Assembly (NCBI GenBank): GCA_964023205.1
Contig: OZ026841.1
Coordinates: 34,610,399-34,674,398 of the forward strand
Direction: 5' to 3'
DNA from: Lutraria lutraria
Taxonomy: Eukaryota; Mollusca; Bivalvia; Venerida; Mactridae
DNA length: 64,000 bases
Numbering within the stretch: position 1 is the stretch's first letter; each line of letters starts with the position of its first letter. The notes beneath the pieces are model-generated. The model had not been told where the DNA came from. It saw nothing but the letters and a program-made list of their open reading frames with translations, and made no database searches. This document shows, in pieces, positions 24,201-33,366 of this stretch. Made by a program: the position numbers and the translations under genes.

Positions 24201-26152
24201 GCCAGTTTATAAATTTCAAAGTCCAATCATGCATGACAGAGTTATAAGTCAGACACCAACATATATTTGCTTAAGTATCAAATGTGACCTTGACCTTTGA
24301 GTGAGCAACACAGTTTTTGCTCATGACACTTACATTTTTATGATGAACATTTGTGCCAATTTATTTCAAAATTCAATCATGCATGACAGAGTTATAAGTC
24401 GGACATGAACATAAACATGTAATGCTTTAAGTGTCCACTGTGACCTTGACCTTTGATTAAGCAATACAGTTTTTGCACATGACACATTGTGTTACTATGC
24501 TGAACATTAGTGCCATTTCTAAATCCAATCATGCATGACAAAGTTATGACTCAGACACGAAAATGCCTTAACACACACCAACGGACAGGGTAAACACTAT
24601 ATACCATCCGTTATTTCATGACGGGGGCATAATAAAAGAAAGGCCAAAAAAGTTCATTAGTGTGCAGCTTTATTTGTCATCCAATGAAATCGCCGTATTT
24701 CTGCCTTTTTCCTAGCTCTTAATTTCATAGAACGCCAAAAATCGCTACTATATCCATAGTACGTTACTACGCCTCATAGTGTCGAATCTTAATTTCGTAG
24801 AACGCCAAAAATCTTTACTACGCTCATAGTATCGACGGTTCTATAAATGTATTCAAAATGGGAGGAGACATTTTATTGCGCATGCGTATTCACCGCTTAC
24901 GACACGGCCATCTAATTAATATTTATACCAGGAATTGAGCATGCGCTCTTCTCGTGTTAAAATCAGTTTAAATCACGTAGACACTAGTGAAATAGACCAG
25001 GTCACTTCATACGTGCAAACTATGAATAACTGGCCAGAACAGCTGACTTTTTTTAAAGAGGCGCAGTAATAAAGATATAACCCCAAACTATGGAAGTATC
25101 CAGAATGAATAAATTTGTTCCCATTCATCAAAAGGCTTTATACAGACAAGTCAACCGAATGAAGAGCTAAAAGGGGAGACAAATCGTGTTTACCAGTTTA
25201 CTCATCCCTAATGTCTTCTCTCCATCCGTAATCAAAGTAGCTAAAATTTTGTCAACAGAAAACCAGTGGTAGATGTTATTTTTGATAATTAAAATATCCT
25301 ATCGTCAGAAAAGATGTTTAATTTAGTTTAAAAAAAACACGCATACTAAATATACTCAAAGCAACCAGGGTCACTCAAATAGAATTCAATTGAAAGACCA
25401 TGAAGCAACTTATTAACCGCCAATTCGAAACTGAAATTTCTCAGAAATTATGCGGCAGAAATGTATGAAATTTTGCATAAAATAATTTCATTCAAATACC
25501 CGTAACTTTACACTATTTGATTGCATATTCTCTTGTACATTTATCCAGTCGAAACGTGTTCTTCACTATTGATTATATTGCTCGTGAATCCCGTGCACTC
25601 AATGAAAATTAGGTCAGCATATATTTCAATCGGTTCGGTTTTCTATACGCTATCATAAAAAACATAAAACATGGATAACATGTCTGTAGTTAATGTGCGT
25701 CTTCACGTCGCGGCGCTCACAGACTAAATGACCTGATGAAGATGTAATCAATATTTTCCCGCGCGCTTAGAATGACCTTTAACATTGCATAGTAAAAAGG
25801 TCAAATAAACCCGCCCACTAAGTTAGTAAGTATATTAGTATTCATCCTGAACTGTTCTATGAAAATTAGAAATATCTCCGGTCGCTACGCTCCCGTCGAC
25901 ATTTCTAATTTCCATAGAACAGTCAGGATGAACACTAATATATACGTAGGGTTGTTTTTGGTGAGAAAATGATTTCTAAGGATGACTTTACCTTTTACAA
26001 GCAGAGCAGCACATCAGAATGCTTGTGATGAATACAACCATTAACACCACAGCTGTAGGTATAACCACAATATAAACAAACTCCCAAAACATATCCCTGC
26101 ATCGTCCATCTCCACATTCCAGCTCTGTCATCAGTCCATATGAATCCATGAC
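18180..26152 (-). CDS. Single-pass membrane protein, alpha/epsilon-sarcoglycan-like C-terminal part (5' end not found)
   Basis: Four exons (25992-26152, 22274-22468, 20144-20314, 18180-18258) share phase 2 at all junctions and give 201 residues with a TGA stop. Residues 1-24 look extracellular with a Cys pair (ECGDGRCRD). Residues about 25-48 form a transmembrane helix (FVYIVVIPTAVVLMVVFITS) followed by CC and basic residues. The cytoplasmic tail begins ILRYNSIRRASLNLRHLSHN, which resembles the juxtamembrane tail of alpha/epsilon-sarcoglycan (…S-I-x-x-S/A-x-x-x-L-R-x-x-S-x-N-R…). It then becomes Arg-rich and Pro/Ser/Thr-rich with a PPTY motif, and ends with VEYAELDHG. Sarcoglycans sit in the dystrophin complex at the cell surface. 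The ectodomain and signal peptide are missing from what I could find. Family call is probable, not certain; an unrelated type I membrane protein is the alternative. Confidence 0.6.
18590..18775 (-). mobile_element. tRNA-derived SINE, family 1, copy B (intron)
   Basis: Contains 'gttttcctggactgtat', 'ccagtaattacttaccct', 'gtcaaattttc' and a box-B-like 'gggattcaaaccc'. It lies in the last intron of the membrane protein gene. Confidence 0.5.
20144..20314 (-). CDS. Membrane protein exon C (Pro/Thr-rich tail)
   Basis: Acceptor CTTATTTCAG|AGATCG, donor TCTGG|GTAAGT. It encodes RDRDRHNRHHRN, then two tandem variants of a Q-Y-(S/R)-T-P-P-x-(Y/C)-P-T-S block separated by GNTNPPA. The first holds PPTY, a WW-domain ligand consensus. 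Confidence 0.72.
20434..20829. mobile_element. 396-bp MITE carrying a perfect CRE (intron)
   Basis: Ends GAAGTTGAAGTCCCATTAAC and GTTTATGGGACTTTAACTTTT are inverted with few mismatches. A palindromic TGACGTCA lies at 20601-20608. It sits in the intron between exons B and C of the membrane protein gene. Confidence 0.55.
21677..21806. repeat. Tandem duplication of 65 bp
   Basis: Two adjacent copies starting at 21677 and 21742 differ at only two bases, which implies a recent event. Intronic. Confidence 0.8.
22274..22468 (-). CDS. Membrane protein exon B (juxtamembrane tail)
   Basis: Acceptor GAATTTCAG|GACTCAG, donor CAGAG|GTAAGG. It encodes the sarcoglycan-like YNSIRRASLNLRHLSHNRDT followed by an Arg/Ser-rich stretch (RADRESRTASLNLERDQRYR). 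Confidence 0.75.
23604..24640. repeat. Dispersed element with five tandem units of about 155 bp
   Basis: Begins 'aaactagaaatgtgtccata' and ends 'acgggggcataataaa'. Between 23820 and 24560 a unit of about 143-158 bp repeats five times, each with '(g)tgaccttgacctttga' and most with 'ccaatcatgcatgacaga'. It lies in the intron between exons A and B. Confidence 0.7.
24735..24840. repeat. Imperfect duplication of about 65 bp
   Basis: 'tagaacgccaaaaatcgcta' at about 24728 and 'gtagaacgccaaaaatcttt' at about 24799 head two related blocks with 'ctcatagt' and 'tcga'. Confidence 0.5.
25831..25942. repeat. Inverted repeat of about 42 bp with CpG-rich loop
   Basis: Arms 25831-25873 and 25901-25942 are complementary apart from two mismatches and one indel. 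The loop reads 'tccggtcgctacgctcccg'. It ends 50 nt downstream of the donor of exon A, within the intron. Confidence 0.7.
25992..26152 (-). CDS. Membrane protein exon A (transmembrane helix)
   Basis: Acceptor GTAACTTCAG|GTCATGG, donor AAAAG|GTAAAG. It encodes VMDSYGLMTELECGDGRCRD and then the hydrophobic helix ending MCCSACK. The preceding exon must end in phase 0. An internal ATG at the second codon could serve as a start only if the gene is truncated. Confidence 0.72.
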
Positions 26153-27024
26153 CTGAAGTTACAAGTTGCATATACATGTATGTATCATGTATACAGTACA
26201 ACTTCCCTAGAATGACTCACTCTTGAGAATTAAACAACCACCCTGCAACAACAGCGCTCCTGATTTTTTCCCACTGTACGATCCAACTATAATTTATAAA
26301 TTTAACATCTCTGGAGCTATGTACAACCTCTCAACAAAACCATGATTTTGCTAAGTATCATTAAGGGTATTGCTTTGTAGAGGTAACCAGTCTTCGAATT
26401 AGTGGGTTGCCCCTGACTGAAAGGATATTTTTCCTTCTTTAAGTCTTTCGGGGGACAACCTACGTTTAGAGAGTTTCCTTCATAAAGTATAGAGTCGGGT
26501 AACCTGTCACAAAAAATTAATTCAAAGACTGTGTATCTCAGGTTGCACTGTATATTTAAAAAACTTGAACTTGAAGTTAACAAGTATCAGAATTATAAGA
26601 TATTCACATTGAATTTTCAATTATTGATTCGTTTCAAGATAATTCAAGGGTTAATCAGACATATCATTGAGTAGAAGTCAACCAACCTATTAAAGTATAT
26701 TAGGAGCAATGATCTGAAATCAATCAAATAGCCGAACTAAATATTATAATATCCGAAATTACATATCCGAGAACTAGAACATTAAGTAGTATTCTTTGTG
26801 CATGCACGTCTGCAATACTATCAGCATGCAAATATACCAATGGTTTAAGTCCTTTCTGTATATATGATGATCATAATCTTAAAATGTTACGTAAAATCAT
26901 TAAATACAAAGTTCTTACCAAAATCTTTAATTACTTTTCATATCGTCTAAAATGACACGAATTAGTACAATTAACGCTGTCGTCTAGGATTAAATTTTCG
27001 CGAACAAGCCGTGGTTCCACTCAC

Positions 27025-27087
27025 TGGTTGATTTCCTCCGAAGTTCTCTGGCCCACAGGAAGCAATGTCAGACTGTTCGAGGAAAGA
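27025..27087 (-). other. Possible upstream exon of the membrane protein gene
   Basis: A 63-nt segment lies between ACTCAG and a GTGAGT donor, open in phase 0, which is what exon A at 26152 requires. It would encode SFLEQSDIASCGPENFGGNQ plus P. The acceptor has a poor pyrimidine tract, and a TATAAAA lies just upstream, so this could instead be a promoter-proximal non-coding exon. Not recognised as a family motif. Confidence 0.25.
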
Positions 27088-27379
27088 CTGAGTTTTTATA
27101 TTGAGATATTGAATTCTTGTCAACGGTACCCAATAGATGAATCAAGGAATTATATACATGCATATATATTATATTAATTTGTCCTTGGATGAATTAAGTT
27201 TCTTCGATGGGGGCTATTGGTAATTATTGTGATCAACTAGGCCTACTTACATGACCGTTTTTTGCAATTTTGTAAAACATTAGCATACTAGACTTCAAGA
27301 GAACAGGGAAAAAAAGTTTATTTACATGAAAACTAATTAACTACGTGCATGATTAAATACCATGGTCATTTCAGGGCTG

Positions 27380-27383
<4 letters not shown>

Positions 27384-27426
<43 letters not shown>
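27384..27426. repeat. (GA)n microsatellite
   Basis: About 21 uninterrupted GA dinucleotides. It abuts the SINE-like block at 27450. Confidence 0.95.
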
Positions 27427-27429
<3 letters not shown>

Positions 27430-27449
27430 ACCGGGTATTTAAATCCCTA

Positions 27450-27700
27450 CTCTTCTCGAATAGTGTTTCCAGTTTTTTATCGTGTCCGGTGTAAAGCACA
27501 TATACACGCATTGCCCTTTTCCAGTAATTTTCTGGATGCATTTCTTGGCTCGGTATTTGGGGCGGAGACACTAAAAAGCATCCCTGATGGGAAAGGCTGG
27601 AGCCGAGAATCAAACACATATCAATACCTTTCATTTAGTAGGCCTATAGACCAGCGTGTTAATTACCACTCGACCACCGATCACCCAGGAGGTGGAGGGC
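27450..27700 (-). mobile_element. tRNA-derived SINE, family 2, copy A
   Basis: On the minus strand, a Leu/Ser-like head 'ggtggtcgagtggtaattaacacgc' with box-B-like 'tttgattctcgg' is followed by a body with 'tccagaaaat' and 'gcgtgtatatgtgcttta'. Related sequence lies at 49820-50005. Confidence 0.5.
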
Positions 27701-27934
27701 TGCATCAGAATATGCCGTGTTCACTTCACAATTGTAATGTACAACGTACGGAACGTATAAATGACATTTTCTGTGTTATAAATTAAATTTACCGCGGCAG
27801 ATTTAATTTTGAGGGAGAGATATATACATAGATTAATTACGGTTTCATAAATTTTGTCAGTGAAAAACAATGTCGCATTATAAACAAATATCAATAGTCA
27901 ACGAAAGGTACGTTTACAGTACCTGCAAACAAAG

Positions 27935-28886
27935 CATTCCTCACATGACTGCCCGGTGGCCTTGGTTCTTACGTAAGGAGACATTCTTCACATGACTGCC
28001 CGGTGGCCTTGGTTCTTACGTAAGGAGACATTCCTCACATGACTGCCCGGTGGCCTTGGTTCTTACGTAAGGAGACATTCTTCACATGACTGCCCGGTGG
28101 CCTTGGTTCTTACGTAAGGAGACATTCCTCACATGACTGCCCGGTGGCCTTGGTTCTTACGTAAGGAGACATTCCTCACATGACTGCCCGGTGGCCTTGG
28201 TTCTTACGTAAGGAGACATTCCTCACATGACTGCCCGGTGGCCTTGGTTCTTACGTAAGGAGACATTCTTCACATGACTGCCTGGTGGCCTTGGTTCTTA
28301 CGTAAGGAGACATTCCTCACATGACTGCCCGGTGGCCTTGGTTCTTACGTAAGGAGACATTCTTCACATGACTGCCCGGTGGCCTTGGTTCTTATGTAAG
28401 GAGACATTCTTCACATGACTGCCCGGTGGCCTTGGTTCTTATGTAAGGAGACATTCTTCACATGACTGCCCGGTGGCCTTGGTTCTTATGTAAGGAGACA
28501 TTCTTCACATGACTGCCCGGTGGCCTTGGTTCTTATGTAAGGAGACATTCTTCACATGACTGCCCGGTGGCCTTGGTTCTTACGTAAGGAGACATTCTTC
28601 ACATGACTGCCCGGCGGTCTTGGTTCTTACGTAAGGAGACATTCTTCACATGACTGCCCGGTGGCCTTGGTTCTTACGTAAGGAGACATTCTTCACATGA
28701 CTGCCCGGTGGCCTTGGTTCTTACGTAAGGAGACATTCTTCACATGACTGCCCGGCGGTCTTGGTTCTTACGTAAGGAGACATTCTTCACATGACTGCCC
28801 GGTGGTCTTGGTTCTTATGTAAGGAGACATTCTTCACATGACTGCCCGGTGGCCTTGGTTCTTATGTAAGGAGACATTCTTCACAT
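27935..28886. repeat. 47-bp minisatellite, about 20 copies
   Basis: The unit 'cacatgactgcccggtggcc' + 'ttggttcttacgtaaggaga' + 'cattctt' repeats about 20 times with very few variants. These are CC/TC before 'cac', ACGTAA/ATGTAA and gtggcc/gcggtc. Variants occur in runs, as expected of unequal exchange. No stable reading frame. Confidence 0.95.
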
Positions 28887-29480
28887 TTTGCTTCTACATG
28901 TACGGACATTTAAACATTTCATTTCCGATGCAAAAAATGCAAATCAAGCAGAATCCGTGCAGCACGAGCAGTATATCTGTGCAGAAACTATCAATGCATT
29001 ACGACCGAGGACTTTGGGCGGTGAAACATAATTTTACCGTTATGATCTATAATTAATAATGTAGTATAATGTATATGAAGTTCACGTTATTGCAACTTAT
29101 TGGATCATAAGTTGATATGGAAATTTCGAAAACTGCGTAAAATAGACATATTTTATGAAGGGGACGTTAAATATGAGCTTTGTAAATATGGATCCATGTA
29201 CCGGTTCGTAAATAATGTTTTATTTTTCAGATTATTAATTTATATTGTACTGTTCACGTGTCACATTTATATAAAATAATACATCTTTTATGATTTGTGA
29301 AATTTAAACTGAATGTGTCATTAGAAACTTGGAAACAATTAGGAATGCTTGTATAATATGTGTTTGTATTGTAATACGAGTATGGCGACAACAAATGAAC
29401 GGACCTGATATTGATGTACTGTCTGTCAAATCATTCCGATATTCCTAAAATACGTCGGAATGATTTAAGAGACCCAGTTT

Positions 29481-29518
<38 letters not shown>
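29481..29518. repeat. (GA)n microsatellite with one interruption
   Basis: About 19 GA units with a GG interruption. Confidence 0.9.
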
Positions 29519-29519
<1 letters not shown>

Positions 29520-29891
29520 CCGAATCAATGAAGGCATTTAATTATCGAACTGTACACTGTCATTTAAGTGTATGATATGGTATATCATAAAGCGAAAGCA
29601 AGGTTCCCGAAAAGCACATGCAGATTAGAAGGAAAGCCAGGCCCCACGCTTATTTTCGTCACTTCCGTCAATCGAAAAAAAATATACACTCAATAAGGAA
29701 AAAATTGAAAGTTTTTCTTCCGACAGATTTGCGTTGTTTGGGCAACTTAAAGTTAAATTGAACAATAACGTCTATAAACGTATAAAAATTACGGAATCAA
29801 GTGCCTAATTATGTTTCACTAAAATGATCCTGTGACATCATGCATGTACATGTATGTACGAACTCCTCAGTTTGCAGTATGTGGGCATATA

Positions 29892-30118
29892 CACAGGTGC
29901 TTGGCATGTGGCTATGACCCCCATGGCCCCTCTACAACCCCCCCCCCCAAAAAGAAAATTGATGGTGAATTAAATGAGTAACGGACGGTTTACACAACCC
30001 ATGTATATTTTTTATCAGACTGACTGACTCACCTTTCAAAGGTATTATAGATTTTGATTTGGGGGGGGGGGGTTGTAGAGGGGCCATGGGGGTCATAGCC
30101 ACATGCCAAGCACCTGTG
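29892..30118. repeat. Inverted repeat with near-perfect 57-bp arms
   Basis: The arm at 29892-29948 ('cacaggtgcttggcatgtgg' ... C-run) is the reverse complement of 30062-30118 (G-run ... 'ccacatgccaagcacctgtg'). The spacer is about 112 bp. The outer ends, not the G/C runs, mark the boundary. Confidence 0.9.
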
Positions 30119-31580
30119 GGCATACATACTTGTATACTCATGAGTATACATTGAGAATCTGACCTAGATACGTAGACACGCAATATATCAAGGTCGGCGA
30201 GCCCAAGGTATACAGACATAATGTAGGAATGTACATCTTTACGAGACTTAATAAACATCAACAGTTCTTTTTCACTATATGCAGGGTGTCCAGAAAAAAG
30301 GTAACACTTGTGTACTTGTTTAATGTCCCTGTAACTTACAGATGAATACATACTATACATGTATATGTTTAGATATGTACATCAACGACGTAGGTTTTGT
30401 TTTGTTTCAGAATACCTTTTAAATATGTCTAGAATTTGCACCTTAATATATATTTGAAAACGAAAATACATGTTTCATCCATGCATGACGTCGTTTTCAT
30501 AATTTATGACGTTTTTGAGGCGACGACCTTTCGCACTCTACCATTGTCGTACTTGCACTTGAATACCAAATGTGTACAGCGACAAAAACAACAATGTTCA
30601 ATAATTAATTGTATAAATATTTATTCTATAATTTTAAGTCAACAATTTAAGTACAAAATATATCACTCGTATGTGGTGTAACCATCAGATAACCAAATTT
30701 TGCAGCAACTAGGTAAGTAATCATGTTTAATGCCGTAAGTGTTAATACGAATGGGATAAAAATTTCTCTCTATGTATATATATGTACAAAATGCATAATG
30801 TATATATCCATAAGAAAAGGTATGATCAAATGACCCTCTATCTCGTAAGTGTGTGAATTCTTATATATCTTGATTAATAACCTCATATTTGCATATACAG
30901 GTATACAAGTGCTATGACTATAAACATTCAACAACGACGTTAGAACGAAATCGAATTATCATACATGCACAATATGCTTATCAAGTGATGATGATAAAAT
31001 ATTCTATTGTGTTCAAAATCAGATTCGAATGAATAAAATATGCATAAACAAGTTTCTATCATAATTATGCAATAATATTAAATTCTGTGGCACAGCTCAT
31101 ACATTCACAATCATTTGCGGTTATGTTCAGGCGATACGCCAGGTATAAAATTACGACAGATCGTCAATATTAAAAAAAAAATATTAAAAATACAACTACA
31201 AAAATAAAAATGGTATCGGAAGAGATTCCTAAGCTTTCATTTCAGGCAAAATATTTCAGACAAATATGATAAAAAGTTGTTTGATTACAAATTGCATGGA
31301 AACATACCATGTTGAGTATGATGTGAAAAAAATGGATGATTTAAGACAGACACAATATAGACAGGTCAAGTGACTAGATTAGAAGAAAAGAATTGATGGG
31401 TTAAAAATAGTTGGTAAGCCCTAAGAAGAGAATAGGTTCTATATTTATATATTGATGAAAATAGTTTTGATTCTTAAAGGTGTCATTAACAATATATATT
31501 GTAGATGATTATTAATATGATTGAGAGAAAGGCAGACCAGTTTTAGCTGAGTTTCGTGCTGGTCAACTACTTTATAAAGG
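30119..31580. other. Intergenic, nothing firm seen
   Basis: AT-rich with frequent 'tatata' and 'catgta' runs. The short frames have no motif. Confidence 0.4.
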
Positions 31581-31583
31581 GTA

Positions 31584-31709
31584 ATGAAGAACTGACCAGT
31601 CAGAGACAAGCTACACACTGGCCATCGGAGGAAATGTTCTTGACTTGACCACTTTAGGTGAGGTTATTGACAAACCGGATGTTGTAGAGAACAGTGATAG
31701 AATCATGGG
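31584..31709 (+). other. Exon-like open frame, family not recognised
   Basis: The plus strand is open through TSYTLAIGGNVLDLTTLGEV and IDKPDVVENSDRIMG up to a good donor consensus (ATGG|GTAAGA near 31709). The composition looks coding and the surrounding sequence does not. A weak AG acceptor precedes it. It may be a lone exon of a plus-strand gene, or a relic. Confidence 0.3.
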
Positions 31710-32434
31710 TAAGAAAAACTACCCGAAAGTCATAAAAAGAACACAAAGACACAGTAATATCAGACATATAAATTATTTACACAATTATGCATTAAAACAA
31801 TTATTTCATAAAATGAGATAGGCGTAAATATAATACAATATAATAAATATATACATATACACTTGAGCCGCCATGAACAATAATGACATTCTCTGAGGCA
31901 TGCCTTCTGATAACAAACAAATATCCAATTAAACCGAATAGGATTTCTATTAAAAAAGAGAAAAAGCCCACCAAAGCCATAATCATATGATGTCGTCATT
32001 GGATTTTCATTTTATATGTTCCTATATTCGCAATACTGTCTTCCAAAGTACATGTTTATTACGAACATAATTCATTTTTTGAAAATACATGTATTGCCTG
32101 ACATCTCTGTTTAAGCCCTTTTGGTTTAGGAAGTCTTTTCAGACCACGTCCTTCTATCCCTTATCTTGAAAACCGTTCTAGTGATTTTCGATATTTTACA
32201 TTAATAATTTCCACAAACCCGTACATAATGATAAAATCCCAACGAAAATTTCTGAATGGCTTAATATAAGTGTTGAGAATTACACGAACGAAAACAGGTG
32301 CTTAACTAATCAAATAAAACGTAGACCTTTTTAAGATGAAAGAAAACAAGATTAAAAGAGAATACATGTATATCTAACTTCAATATGGGGATTTTAAGAC
32401 ATTTCTGAAACACCATTTAGATATGTAATGCAGT

Positions 32435-32602
32435 CAAAACTGTTTTATCGGCCACCTCTGAATAAAGGCCATCGTGTGAATAAAGGCCATTCTTTTAATT
32501 GATTACTTACAGCAAAATGACATCTGAACAAAGGTCACCGTCAATAAAGACCAGATGATGTCTTTACCAATGATGGCCTTTGTTCACAGGATTAACTGTA
32601 TA
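32435..32602 (+). mobile_element. 'gaataaaggcc' MITE, copy 1
   Basis: About 170 bp with outer CAGTCAAAACTG / CACAGGATTAACTG and inner 'gtgaataaaggccattcttt' and 'caataaag'. Same family as 33448, 38703, 49585, 50884 and 60416. Confidence 0.65.
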
Positions 32603-33243
32603 TAAACTGCATGTTTTGAGAATGTAAAATACATCTAACACCAAGTCATAAATAATGAAACAATTCATCCGAGAACGCATGCTACATAAGTTTATCTTTA
32701 CAAAAACTATTTACTGTGTAAAAATGTGCAAGTGTAATAACACCTTAAATAATGTCATTTATATAATCTGTACAGAAAACAAAAGTCTTATATTTCAGAT
32801 AAATATATAGAATTTGAGTATATATAATTATGTACCGGAATTCTCAGAAAAACGGTACTTTGGCCTTGTCCGGAAGGCGTCCGGTTTCAGGAGTGTACTG
32901 TACATAGACAGGTATGGAAATGTTTGATTAAAGTGGTTTGACGATTTCTCTACCAGTATACCGTAGAAGTACCAGCATTTGGCTAGATACAAATTAATCT
33001 AAATGTTTGCGTCAGTGTATACATAACATGTTTTAATAGGAATGCTTGAGAAATAGACTTTCTAACATTTTCAAATCACAGTCAGACCACGTCATCCTTG
33101 TCTTTACATAAAATATAAATATATCACAGATTCTTCGACATCTGGGAACACCAATTAGTAAAAACTGTTACTGAAAGTTTCTAAATATGCTAGATTTTTA
33201 TATAATTATAATAATGTAGAATGTTAACTGGCGTGGGGTGAAA

Positions 33244-33366
33244 TTATCTTTTCCTGGTGGAATATCCTAGTCCAACACTATGTTGTAATGTAGTATGAAG
33301 ATCGTCTATCCGGACGTCCTTTAGGTGTATCAGATGTTCTAAACGTCGAATTTTGGCATTTAGTAT
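33244..33366 (-). CDS. SPEF1: SPEF1-like exon 7 (C-terminal coiled coil and stop)
   Basis: Acceptor TTCAATTATTGCAG|ATACTA, then 40 codons and TAA. It encodes ILNAKIRRLEHLIHLKDV and RIDDLHTTLQ, the conserved terminal coiled coil, ending in a basic STRKR tail. A possible ATTAAA polyadenylation signal lies at 33037-33032 on the same strand, about 210 nt after the stop. Confidence 0.92.
   Translation of the reverse strand: MLNAKIRRLEHLIHLKDVRIDDLHTTLQHSVGLGYSTRKR

Noticed and set aside
27349..27786. 145-codon plus frame starting before the GA repeat
   Set aside because: Made of the GA microsatellite and an antisense tRNA-derived SINE body.
29932..30360. 142-codon minus frame
   Set aside because: Runs through the perfect inverted repeat and G/C runs; no family motif.
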